Positions 24,531 to 36,971 of a DNA stretch of 64,000 nt are shown here, in pieces. This DNA comes from Isoetes taiwanensis (taxonomy: Eukaryota; Streptophyta; Lycopodiopsida; Isoetales; Isoetaceae), in assembly GCA_021234155.1 (NCBI GenBank), contig JAJEKV010000039.1:12276840-12340839 (forward strand), in the 5' to 3' direction. How positions within the stretch are numbered: the stretch's first letter is position 1; every line of letters starts with the position of its first letter. The translations under genes were made by a program, and so were the position numbers. A model generated the notes under the pieces. That model saw only the letters and a list, made by a program, of their open reading frames with translations. It did no database searches and was not told the origin of the DNA.

Positions 24531-25090
24531 TCCCCCCCTTAATTGTTTACTGTATTTGTCGCCTGGCACACGTGACCAGCCCCTCTATTTGAAGAGGTTT
24601 TTGTTTTGTTGTCGCGTGGCATGCGTGATCAGCCCCTCCACTTGGGAGGTTTGTTTTGTCACATTTGTTCTCGTGTTGGTGATGTGCAGGTACAGGTTGG
24701 CAAGCGGCAACAGTTTCGACTTCTCCATTCGTGGGTTTTTTGGGAGCGAATTCTCAGCTTTACGTTTGTCCAAGCCCCTTGCCAAAGGCTTATCACTAGG
24801 GTCGAAAACCCAAAAGGGCGGGGTTTTTTAATCCCGATGATAAGCTTTCGGCAGGTACAGAAACAAATATCTATTAGCATTGTATTTCATGGGGTCCAAG
24901 TTGTATAATTGGATGTTTCCTTTATTTTTCTTCGTGGGTAGTTCGCATGTGCGCGGCTACCGACTATCCACCATTGTAAAAAATCTGCTGAGATGAATGA
25001 GAAGCCTATCTATGGGAGGTTTCTGTCGTTTTCATGCGAGCTCCATTCTAGAATGGAAATTGTATAAGGGTTTGCAATTGCGTATTTGCC

Positions 25091-25147
25091 ATGTGGAGCT
25101 GCTATCGGCGGCAGCCTAGAGCAGCTCACGCCGATAGCAGCTCACAT
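25091..25147. repeat. Stem-loop, 18-bp arms
   Basis: Arms GTGGAGCTGCTATCGGCG (from 25093) and CGCCGATAGCAGCTCACA (25129-25146) with a ~18-nt loop. Confidence 0.75.
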
Positions 25148-26831
25148 ACGCAACAAGGAATCGCAGACTAGATATCTTAGGCCACTTCGCACTGATTGTT
25201 ATGTTAGGTTAAACTTTTAATCTAACGGGTGTCCTTTATGTTGAGGTAACCTAACTAAAAGATTTCACTTTACATCTTTCGTTAAAGTAAAAATTAGCAT
25301 AACGGAAATCGTTATAATGCACTTCACACTGCATGATTCTGTTAGGTTAAATTACACTTAACATAACAGAAATCGTAATAAAGCGTTTCACACTGCATGA
25401 TTCCGTTAAGTTAAATTACACCTAACATAACAAAAACCTTACAAAGCACTGCAAGTGGGTTATCTTTAGACACCCACCAAAAATAAATCATCGTGCAGTG
25501 CTTCCTCATCTCACCCACTAGGATGTGTGCGGACTACCCAATGATATGGAAAGAATGGTATGTATCATCACATCGTCATGCATTTTGGCGTCTCATTGTA
25601 ACATCATGCGAGTTCTAGATTATTTGGGCCTCCTATTGTATAGAACAGACATTTTCAGCATCATGAAAATCACGTAAACAATGGTCATTGGAATGATCAT
25701 GAGATTGTAGGTTTCTATCTCCCCTATGGTTACCCCGGACTCATTAACATTTGAAGATGAATCTGCATAAGGATCAAATCAAGTTGTCAAATTATATTGA
25801 CATCATCAACTTTGAAGCATGTAGAATGTTACATACATATCATATCCATTGTAACCAAAAGCCTATAGTTCAAAAACATGGTATGCTTCCTGTTCTTTTG
25901 TACCTGTATCTGCAGACATTTTACGAGCATGAGGGATATCAAAACATTCAGATAATGTTATAACAGAATAAATGAAAAAAGCAAGTATATGGAGAATTGA
26001 AATAAGTGTTGCATTGATTTTAACAGCGTAGTGTGTTCTAACCAATAGCCAAAACCACCAGGCTATAATCAATCGATGGGACAATGGTTCTTACAACTAG
26101 CACGTAGATTTGAAACTATTGCCATCTTCTTATACACCTTGAGAAACATAAGCTTAATAACTACTGTACCTTTGGGAAGCTTACAACAACGAAGCAAAAA
26201 CTTCAATCTTCAATTGTCCTGTACTGCCGAGAATCCGAGCATAATCTGTCGAGAATCCGAGCATAATCTTCTGATTCTTTGGCGAATCTATTCATTTGTG
26301 CTCATAAAAAATCACAACCTATTTTAAGCTATGCTAGTTCGATTCATGATTGAAAAAACTTTGTTATTGTTCACTTGAATTTTAACCTGCATGATCATCA
26401 TCATATATTCAGAAAAAGTGGCATTTCCATCAATACATTAACTACTTACATTTTTAAAACAATATGTCAAATGCTACTCGTATTGACATGTCTATTAGAT
26501 AAGGACACACCTTCTAGCTTGTCAGAGCTTGAAGTGAAACTAAAAAATCACAAGCAGCACTACAAATAGCTGCTGCCAGAACTCTATTTGGGTCACCTTA
26601 GCTAAGCCAAAATGACTCCAAATTTTGTCCTATCCAAAGGTGGTATTTTTCATGCAACACTCTAAATAATCCTAAATCCTTCATGTATTAGACCTTAAAC
26701 CTTAGATAGTAGAACATGCCAATGCCTGGCTTATTCACCACCAAAAGCAATTGTTATCAGGGTCAAAAGCACCTTTTAGTTGTTTAATTGCTTAGAAAGT
26801 GACAATCTGCGACTGCTAGACCTAAAGCTTA

Positions 26832-27243
26832 CTAGAAATTACTTGCCAGGTCTAGGCTTAAAGGAAGGGCCACGTTTGCAAGGTGTTCCTCTGTTATAAC
26901 CACATTCTTTACAATTGAATTGGAACATTTTAAGGATAAATCGCCTCCTCTCTCAAACAAGTTATAAAACTCCTCAAATCTTGAACTAATGACACAGTTG
27001 GATGAGATGGAGCAGATGGCATGTAACAGGTCTGATGCATATGGCACATTTCTCATCTCCATATCTATTACCACACGTTTTGGATCTCTAACAATATCAC
27101 AGCCACAAACATGAGAGCCTTATTTGCAGTCTCTATTTCATTATTAGTCAGTGTAACATTTGTTGGAGCTCCTCTATGTATACTATTTATAGGACCTGTG
27201 CCATATGTGGCATCTGACATCTCACTACATGGCATAACCATCT
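26832..27243 (-). pseudogene. Unrecognised frameshifted ORF
   Basis: Two adjoining minus frames look like one protein with a single-base shift near 27075. The first reads MVMPCSEMSDATYGTGPINS then TNNEIETANKALMFVAVILL. The second continues as RDPKRVVIDMEMRNVPYASD then EEFYNLFERGGDLSLKCSN and ends SLDLASNF. Composition is protein-like, but I recognise no family. It lies inside the Harbinger-like element and may be cargo. Confidence 0.35.
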
Positions 27244-27649
27244 AGTATCATGGAAGCTTACAATGCATCTAGAATATGAAAGCAGTGCAATGAACAAAAT
27301 ACAGATTGTGAAACAAATGGTGGAAGACAAAAAGAAGATAGAGAATGACTATTCAAACCCAAAATGATCTAGAAAACAGCCTTTGATATGAAATGCTGGA
27401 GGGCAAAAAGAAGATGATAGAGAGGATCACTCCTACTGAAAATGATCCCCAAAAAATTATTTGATGTGCAAAGAATCGATTTCTTACCTGAAAGAAGCCA
27501 TTTGCACTTTGGAAGGACGTTTGCAAGCTCCAGAAGATCCATGCCGGAACCACCTGATATGATCTGGGATGGAGAAAACCCGACTTGCCCGCCTTCCAGC
27601 TTTCATGACGGCGGTTAAAGGGTGCTCCACGGGAGGGCTTATGGACTAT

Positions 27650-27791
27650 GTAATCGACGACATGGGGACATTCCGCCCCGCAGGGCCTCTCGGCGACGCC
27701 GTCAGCCTCGGCGGCACTCGCGGCTGCCGCCGAGGTTGACGGCACCGCCGAGAGGCCCTGCGGGGCGGAATGCCCCCCTACCGTCGATTAC
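27650..27791. repeat. GC-rich near-perfect hairpin, ~67-bp arms
   Basis: Arms 27650-27716 and 27726-27791 pair almost completely, with a ~9-nt loop. Inner arm words are ATTCCGCCCCGCAGGGCCTC, then TCGGCG and GCCGTCAGCCTCGGCGGC, with only a few mismatches. The outer arm is GTAATCGACG. The GC content is far above the surroundings. A minus-strand ORF (27745-27353) starts inside it but is not supported as a gene. Confidence 0.9.
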
Positions 27792-28879
27792 GGGACATAA
27801 TAAATGCTAGGCGAAATTACGAACATGATCTGGCTATGGCGATCACTTGATGAGGAAGCTGTCTAGTTTGTGGCCGTAGAAAGTCATTTATACAAAAGCT
27901 TGAAGAATGGCTTGATCCTGATTCAAGATAACGAAATGCAAAAAAAAGACAACCACAAAATCATTCAGCATTCCATATCTGTAGACAAAAAATGCAAGAT
28001 CTTAAAACAATTGCTTGCTATCGGCATAACTGACATAAAATGGCTAGAAACTTTGATCTAAGCCAGATCAGAGTAATATAAGCATCTAGAAGCAACCTTT
28101 CGGGTTTCTTTGGTCAAGAAGCTTCGCCATTCTGATAATAAAATCACGCAGTTGCTCCTTTGCCAGAACAAAATAAAGAGCAAGAAACTTGCCTCAGCTT
28201 TTTCACAAGAAAACATCTTCGAGCTTTGTAATGCCTGAATGTTGCCCCCGACATCTTCTTCGCCGGAACAAAATAAAAAGCAAGAAACCTGCCTCACCTA
28301 TGGCTGCCGTAGTTCCCCTGCGATGCTTAAGCCTGCACTGTGGCTAACATGGCAACAAGATGGAACCTGGCTCTAAAACGAATATGGCAACAAGAAGCAG
28401 CTCCGGAACAGGGCAAACATGGATTCCGCTTTGCATAGCGCCATACCTGGCAGCGCAATAGCGCAATAGGCAAACATGAAAGCGGCAGAATGAACAGGGC
28501 AAACAGGGCAGCGGCGGCGCCGCTCCACAAATGGTGGAGGATATTGCGTAAAATAGAACACGCAAAATTTAACAGTAATTTCGCCCTAGCATTTATTACT
28601 CGACATTTTTTTGGTCTGTTATAGCTCCGTTAGCGTAATACAGATATGAACGACTGTTAAGGGCCACCGTTAGCTTAACCGAATTGTTATTTTTTAACCC
28701 CCTCTTAACTTAATGACATGTCCTAATGGCAGCTATGTGAAGGCCAAAATAACTAAAGTTTCCTAGCATAACAGAGTTTAACCCCCCAGTGTGAAGTGGC
28801 CCTTACTCCTACAAATAAATGGAGAGTGCGCCACGCTCCATCTATTGTTCCAAATTTCGATGAGATGTTGCAATGGCTA

Positions 28880-29011
28880 GGGGCCAATTTACATGCATCG
28901 TTGGCCCTGTTTTTCCCTGTGCAAAAACATCAAACTTTGTGACGCTCTTAAAAAAATGGCTCACCATTTTTCACGATGTCGTGAGGCACAACGGCACATG
29001 TAAATTGCCCC
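28880..29011. mobile_element. Tourist-like MITE, 132 bp
   Basis: Terminal inverted repeats GGGGCCAATTTACATG (28880) and CATGTAAATTGCCCC (ends 29011), flanked by CTA on the left and TTA on the right. The TTA is shared with the next element. Non-coding. Confidence 0.7.
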
Positions 29012-29014
29012 TTA

Positions 29015-29156
29015 GGCTAGGTTCACATGCAACCATCGCCGGAGAGGAGCCCTGTTTTGCCCTGTGCATTTTGGCGATGGCAGATGATGGTGCGTGTAAA
29101 AGAGCTTGCCTTTTTACGTGATGGTGACGGTTGCCATCATGCATGTGAACTGGCTC
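29015..29156. mobile_element. Tourist-like MITE, 142 bp
   Basis: Inverted ends GGCTAGGTTCACATGCA (29015) and TGCATGTGAACTGGCTC (ends 29156), flanked by perfect TTA duplications (29012-29014, 29157-29159). It shares the interior word GCCCTGTTTTGCCCTGTGCA with the abutting element, so the two are relatives. Confidence 0.75.
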
Positions 29157-29159
29157 TTA

Positions 29160-30240
29160 GTGAGAATACAATGCAAATTGCCACACATGACATGGCTCCA
29201 CTAAATTACACAATGTTATCCTAAAAAAAATAAGTTCCTCGCTAACTTTCAAAGGCACGATTCTAAGGCCGGATTTCGACCAACGACAGGTTTGAAAATG
29301 ACGTGGTCTGGTAGCTTCCAGGTGGTAACAATGAAAAACTTGGAGTTGCCGGCATTTTCTACTTTGAAGCCTTCCATTAATGGCCACAGCAGAAAGACTT
29401 TTAGCTATTTTTAGGTAAAGTTCTTCCTATTGCCTTTGAATTTTTATTCTACCAACCAGTAGAATGAAAATTCAATGGCAACAATAAAAACGATGCCACC
29501 TATAGAGTTACCACAACTAATGGAAAGATGCAAGAACGGCGGAATGTGACGTGGGGATTTGTTGTAGGATACTATATTTTTAAGGCCTAGATTCCACTTG
29601 GGTGTCAATTATTAAAATTATCCAATAATATTATGCCACGTCCGTAATTCTACTCATGCGTGAGATTCCATTAAAGAGGGTCTATTTGTGACGTGTCCAT
29701 TACGTGGAGCTGCCATCGGCATCTGAAATTGACGGGGAAAGTCCCCCGTGAGTACTCCTGTTTACGTGGTTTCCACGTCGGACCAAGAACTAACGATCAA
29801 ATATTCGATCACAACGAGGAGTTCCGGAGCGCTATCTGCTATCTACAAAGTTCGATAAAAAAATCTATTCTATTCTATTCTATTCTATTCTATAGGTTTA
29901 AATTTCAAATTTTTTACTTCAAATTTCACAGTTTTTGCATAAATGTAGATAATGAGGAATTTAGAATGCATTTCTGGTGTATAAGGATACAATTGAGGTC
30001 TTTGGCTAATTCTTGTGCCATATGCCAAAGTAGATCAATTTATATGTCTATGCAATTTATTCACCTTGTTCTTGAAAATAAATAATTTGATACTTAGCAT
30101 TATATAATCTACGGCCTGCTGCTTATCGTTCTTAATATTACCAGCAGGTTCAAAGCTAAACAATCAGCATCAAGCTTTATGTCTAACTTATTCCTGTTTG
30201 CTACTAATAGTAATATTTGTTATTGACAATAGTCCTATTC
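29160..30240. other. Intergenic, TATTC microsatellite
   Basis: No gene recognised. A (TATTC)n tract of about six units lies at 29866-29896. AGGCCTAGATTCCACTT at 29581-29597 also occurs at 23986-24002. Confidence 0.5.
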
Positions 30241-30251
30241 TTTGTATATAA

Positions 30252-30830
30252 TTGCAGAGGTTGGCTGAAATTGGAGGAAGTGTAAACAATCCATTTCCTA
30301 GTCCAAATGCCTTTGCCAATTATCCACCGTCAATGTTTTCAATACAAGGTTTTCAACAGGGCTCTTATCCAGGATTTCATGCAGGGTTTTTATATCTGCA
30401 ACCTTGCCATCTCCTGTTGCATTGAATCATGTGATAAACTTGGATAAAGATAAGGGAAAGGTGCTTGCAAAACCGCAGCCACCTAAATGAAAGACAACAC
30501 AACAGCACTTCAGGAAATGATAGGAGAGAATTCAAATTCTACAAGTTGATAGACGAGTACATGGGGACAAGGGCTAATGTAAGCAAAGCAGTCCATGGAG
30601 GTGCCATTAATGAAGAGGAAGAAAAACTTGATTTGGTGGATGTTACTGAAAACAAAGAGAATGTCCCAACAAAACGTGTCCCCAGAGATAACAAAAAGAA
30701 TAATCTGCTTGTGAAGTTGGAAGGAGGACGGAAAGAAATGCTTGAGAAGTTCGATTTCTGGGAAGCTAAGCGGCTGAAGATCATGGAGAGTATGGATGCA
30801 TCATTCAAAGAACTTGTGAAGAAGCTATAG
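30252..30830 (+). pseudogene. Myb/trihelix-like protein C-terminal relic
   Basis: After an intron-like AATTGCAG acceptor the frame reads RLAEIGGSVNNPFPSPNAFA with a stop near 30425. A 121-codon frame (30465-30830) follows. It contains EFKFYKLIDEYMGTRANVSK, an acidic EEEEKLDLVDVTENKENVP segment, a basic PTKRVPRDNKKNN segment, and a charged coiled-coil-like end (EMLEKFDFWEAKRLKIMESM to FKELVKKL). This layout matches the C-terminal half of plant Myb/SANT-like proteins, including ORF1 partners of PIF/Harbinger elements. The DNA-binding domain is absent. It could be a 3' exon of a gene whose upstream exons are lost. Confidence 0.35.
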
Positions 30831-31050
30831 ATGTTGACATGCACATGGGAGTACTGTTTGTACAGTTTCAACTTTTGTGTTGTTTGTTGTAATTCGTTGT
30901 GTTGTTTGATTCTCTTTTTTCAAACTTGAAAGCATCTTAACTTGATGTATAAAACTTGGACAGTTTTAATGGGCAATTCTAATTCTCCTCATGCAACATT
31001 TACCACGTTCAGCAACATTTACTGGGTTATCATAACCTTAGACCTGTGGA

Positions 31051-32015
31051 TGTGGGATTTGGTATACCCTTTTCAATGAGACTTAACTGCAGTGAGTTAT
31101 TTCCCTTTCGCCATATTCTATGCCACGTAATAGCTGCAGCATGGCTCAACCTGGCAATTGCAATATTGGAGGACAAGAAAAAATGGCAAGTTTTTACTTT
31201 AAATTTCTAGATGCATGGATTTTAGAAACTGGCGATCAAATAAATCATGCCAATTCTTTACAGACAATTACAGACAACACATATTATGCAGACAGTTACA
31301 GACAAAACATATGCTGCAAAGGATGCAGTTGCAGGAAAGGCAAATGATGCAAAGGATGTTGTAGCAGATAAGGCATATGCTGCAAAGGATGCCACTGTTG
31401 ATATGCTATATTCTGCAAAACAGCTACTGATAAGGCTTATGCTGCCAAGGATCAAACTGCTGCAAGTGCAAACCAGGCACAAGATAAGGCTGGGGGCATT
31501 TTCCAGACTGTCACAGACAAGACTTATGCTGCTTGTCGACACCACTTCTAATCTGTTGCATGTTGCTCAGGATAAAGCAGTTGCTGCAAAGAACCAAGCT
31601 GGAGAAATTCTGCAGCAGGTATGCTCAAATCTGGGGTTTAACATATAATTTACATATATCAAATTTTGTACTGCTTAGAAGTTCCCTTCGTTTTTTTCTT
31701 CATCATTTAATTCTTCTGTTTGTTAATTCTAGGTAGGAGATCAAACAATGGCCAGTTTCTAAAATCCAACCATCAAATCAATGTCTGTGATTGTTACATG
31801 AAGATGGTGGCAAAGAAGACCACCTCCTTCAAGCTGACAGGAATATAAATCTCCTTCTATAGGTGTTCCAATAAATGCCATATACAACTTATTCCCCAAA
31901 GTTACAAAGTTCTGCTTATCCTTACATAAAAGAAAATAAATACTTTCAATCCTAAACAGCATAAATTTCTCACTGCAGTTAAGTCTCATTGAAAAGGGTA
32001 TACCAAATCCCACAT
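31051..32015. repeat. Perfect 46-bp inverted repeats around LEA relic
   Basis: 31051-31096 (TGTGGGATTTGGTATACCCT...) and 31970-32015 are perfect reverse complements over 46 bp, 873 bp apart. The whole LEA-like relic lies between them. A partial extra copy (AATGAGACTTAACT) follows at 32020-32033. Confidence 0.9.
31142..31640 (+). pseudogene. LEA group-3-like pseudogene
   Basis: Repeated 11-residue LEA_4 motifs are clear: TDKTYAAKDAVAGKANDAKD then VVADKAYAAKDATVDMLYSAK in one frame (31290-31420). After a one-base shift near 31418 come ATDKAYAAKDQTAASANQAQ and DKAGGIFQTVTDKTYAA. VAQDKAVAAKNQAGEILQ appears after a further break near 31530. An upstream frame starts MAQPGNCNIGG at 31142. LEA group-3 proteins are unfolded helices-in-waiting that protect cells in drying seeds, spores or stressed tissue. 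Two shifts make this copy non-functional as read. A GTATGC donor follows the last motif, suggesting a genomic rather than retro-copied origin. Confidence 0.75.
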
Positions 32016-32064
32016 ACACAATGAGACTTAACTTAATTCGAATGAGCATATATATTCTTAACTA

Positions 32065-32092
32065 CTAGTTATGGTGCCCGGCGTTGCCGGGC
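32065..32092 (-). mobile_element. Helitron 3' terminus
   Basis: On the minus strand a hairpin GCCCGGCAACGCCGGGC (32092-32076) is followed by seven bases and CTAG (32068-32065), with T as the next flanking base. Hairpin plus 10-12 nt ending CTRR, inserted next to T, is the standard Helitron 3' end. The element would extend to higher coordinates from here; I could not find its 5' TC end. Confidence 0.6.
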
Positions 32093-32697
32093 TTTGAAGT
32101 ATTCAAGTTCAATTCAAATTTCTGTTCCTAGGTGTTCAAAAGTAAGAGATCTGACCGAAGGAAATGTGAACATGGAAATTCCAAAATGCGACCTCAAAGA
32201 AATGCCTCAACTCATATATGCTAATAAGCAAATTCCAAAATCTGATGTACATGCAAGCAAGAGAACATTGTTCCATCCATATCAAATTTATTGTATTGTG
32301 TAAGCTTACTAATACAAAGATGCAAGGAAGGGCAATCATAACAACCATAATAAAACGTAAATAACTTGTTCAAGACTCATATAGATACATTATAACCATG
32401 CTATGCATGTTACATTTGTTGCAGGCATAGAACATCATGCCTGCTTGCTTAAGATACTATTGCTTCAACAATCAGCTTAGCGTAGTTTGTGTCAATATTA
32501 AGCAAAACCATATTCAAGAATAAAAATCCTGAATTAACAAACAAAACAGCTACACTATATATGTGACGCAAGTTGTTAGGTTGTGTCTTCTGATTATACT
32601 CGCAGCACTTGCAAATGAAACATATAAGCATCGCCAATAGCTAAGCTCCTACTCTATATACCTGATAGAATTATGATCAAGATAAAAATTGTATGGA

Positions 32698-32752
32698 CCA
32701 GGTGGAGTGGCATGAGCAATTTGAAGTTCAAATTGCTCATGCCACCCCACTG
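32698..32752. repeat. Near-perfect 55-bp palindrome
   Basis: Arms of about 27 bp (GTGGCATGAGCAATTTGAA and its reverse complement) meet with a single central base. As a result both strands encode almost the same peptide (MSNLKFKLLMPPHWVH and MSNLNFKLLMPLHLVH). Confidence 0.9.
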
Positions 32753-32839
32753 GGTGCATCGGGTATCCATATGGACTATGGAGGCTCTTCTGGTGAACTT
32801 ATTTCCCTCAGCATGTTTTATTTCTTTTAAGATATCCAT

Positions 32840-33829
32840 TGTGTTGTCTAGGTGGTGGTTTTATATGTTCTCAAAGTTTCAATCATATGCCCTTTTTTAT
32901 GATCCTATAAGGTGGTGAATTTATAGCATAAGAGTGCGCTAAAGGCCACCTCCAAATAGGCAAAAGGTCAAAGGATTTGCCTTTTTTACCAAGCATCTTT
33001 TGTCCCTTCCCCATCTTTGATAGAACTAATCTGAGCCCCTCATCGTCCCTATCTTTTCTTTTATATAGAACTAATATGGATTCTGGATTCGAGGGGTCAT
33101 CCTCACCGTCCCAATTAGGACGGGTGAATGCTCAATCGAACAAAAAGGAGAGCTAGGGCGCAAACTAAGTATTTAATTGAATTATATTTTTAGTTTACAT
33201 CTTTATAAAAAGGAACCAAACTTGGACATTATGCATGTTTGTTTGCCCTTCTCTATTTTTGGGCTATGCAAGTTTTTTGTGTTAATCTCTTTGCATTATT
33301 TGTTAATTTATTTTTTTAATGTACATGGATATTTTGGTAGCTTTGTTTGGGGGTGTAAATGGGATGGTTGAGTGTGATTTGATGTTTTGTCATTACTTTA
33401 GTGTTCGAGTATTCTAAATGGCATTTCCTTATCATATATGCAAGTCTAATGGCAATGCAAATGGCCTAAAAAGTTACATTGTTGCTCTATAATGATGTTT
33501 ACATGCATATCTAGTGGAATATTACCAAGGCCGACAATGGCAAACCATGCAAAAAGACCCTACCACATGCTTTCAAGGTGCCCAGATATGTGAACTCGTT
33601 TGGTTTTATGCACTATAGTTGCATCTATTCAAAACAGTGGAGGGCCAAAAGAGCCCTATCCATGTTCGCATATCCCACAATCATTGATGTCCATGAAACA
33701 ACATTCTTAAATGGAAAGAAAATAAATACGATACTTGCTTCTTCAAGGATCAACTAAGGTTCTACCTACGACAACATCAGATTATAGGCCAATATTGATG
33801 ATCTGCTAATGAAGAGACCTTCCACATTC
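32840..33829. other. Intergenic, no gene seen
   Basis: Stop-dense in all frames; nothing recognised. It may belong to the Helitron that ends at 32065. Confidence 0.4.
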
Positions 33830-34900
33830 TCCACCGTGGGCATAATCTGAGATTATTCCATCCCACAGGACCACACTTGGTTGTATGCCACTGTCTTTCA
33901 TTTGGTCAAAACACTCTAGAGCTAAAATGTATTCTCAATGCTGTATATATCCAGCAATCATGGCACCACATGACACTACATCCCACATTGGCATATTGTA
34001 AAATACATGACATGCTTCTTTCAACAGTTCACATTTGACATAAATATCAACCAAGGTATTCCCTGTAATCGTGTCACACTGTCTGAAGTATCATCTCATG
34101 AATGAGCCTCTCTCCTTGGGGATTTTCAAGCTAGCATATGAGTTCAGGACACTTGAAAAAGGGGTTTTGTCAGGTTTTATACCATTCTGTTGCATCTTCT
34201 CAAAATAACTTGAGTATGAGCTTTCACCATGTTGAGCAAAGCTGGCAATCATTGCATTCCATATCTCCACAACTTGATTAGACTATTGATTAAAGACATT
34301 ACATGCCTCCACTAGGCATCCACGCATGGCATACATTTGAATCATGCTGCTTCCAATGGCATCATTCCATCTTAATCCTCTTCTAATAATATTACTGTGG
34401 ATTATCCTGCCCTCTTCTTTTGCTGCTAAGTTGTTGCAAGCTTTCACGACCATAACAAATGTAGCTTCATTTGGGTGCATGTCTGCTAGGTGCATTTATA
34501 AAGCAATTTATGCTTCTCCATGCTGTGCATGTCCTGCAATAATGGCATTCCATGACACCACAACACCACATCTTGGTCGTGGAATTTAAAAAAAACGGGG
34601 AATGCTTCATGAAGACTATCGAACATGCAAGACATATGAACTATGGAGCTGGCAGCCATCACATCTGAATTCAGTTTACTTCTAATAATATGTTCATGAA
34701 TCAACTTCCTTTCTTCTATCCTAGCACACACCTTGAGAATGCCCAGAAAAGTTGTTGCATTTGGCTTAAAAATCTTTCCTGCTACATCTTCTCAAAAACT
34801 TGTACAGCAAAATGATCTTTCCTATTTTGAACACATCCTAGAATTAGGACATTTAGAGCATTTAGAGCACATTGCAAGCCACTTTCCGACTTTGCCTCTG
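33830..34900 (-). pseudogene. PPR protein pseudogene (PLS type)
   Basis: Minus-strand pieces in several frames make a run of pentatricopeptide repeats. 34731-34486 has RIEERKLIHEHIIRSKLNSD. 34495-34283 has HPNEATFVMVVKACNNLAA, EEGRIIHSNIIRRGLRWND and SSMIQMYAMRGCLVEACNVF. Near 34280-34100 lie VVEIWNAMIASFAQHGESS, FEKMQQNGIKPDKTPFSSVL and NSYASLKIPKERLIHEMI. Stops and frameshifts separate them, and no start or complete C-terminal domain is seen. PPR proteins of this type bind organelle RNA and often guide editing or splicing. This copy is dead. Confidence 0.75.

Positions 34901-36971
<2,071 letters not shown>

Larger units (their letters stand above)
25180..28802. mobile_element. Harbinger-like element with TTA target duplication
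   Basis: The left end GGCCACTTCGCACTG (25180) is matched by the right end, whose reverse complement is GGGCCACTTCACACTG. Both sides are flanked by TTA (25177-25179, 28803-28805). TTA duplication with G-rich ends fits PIF/Harbinger. Subterminal copies of CACTTCACACTG and GTTAGGTTAAAT words recur at 25319-25420, with TTAAC words at 28620-28780. No transposase is recognised inside. The 3.6-kb interior holds a decayed ORF, a GC-rich hairpin and a ~100-bp tandem duplication near 28158-28295. It could also be two separate short elements with related ends. Confidence 0.5.

Noticed and set aside
27353-27745. 130-codon minus ORF starting in the GC-rich hairpin
   Set aside because: Ala-rich start comes from the hairpin; the rest has no recognisable feature.
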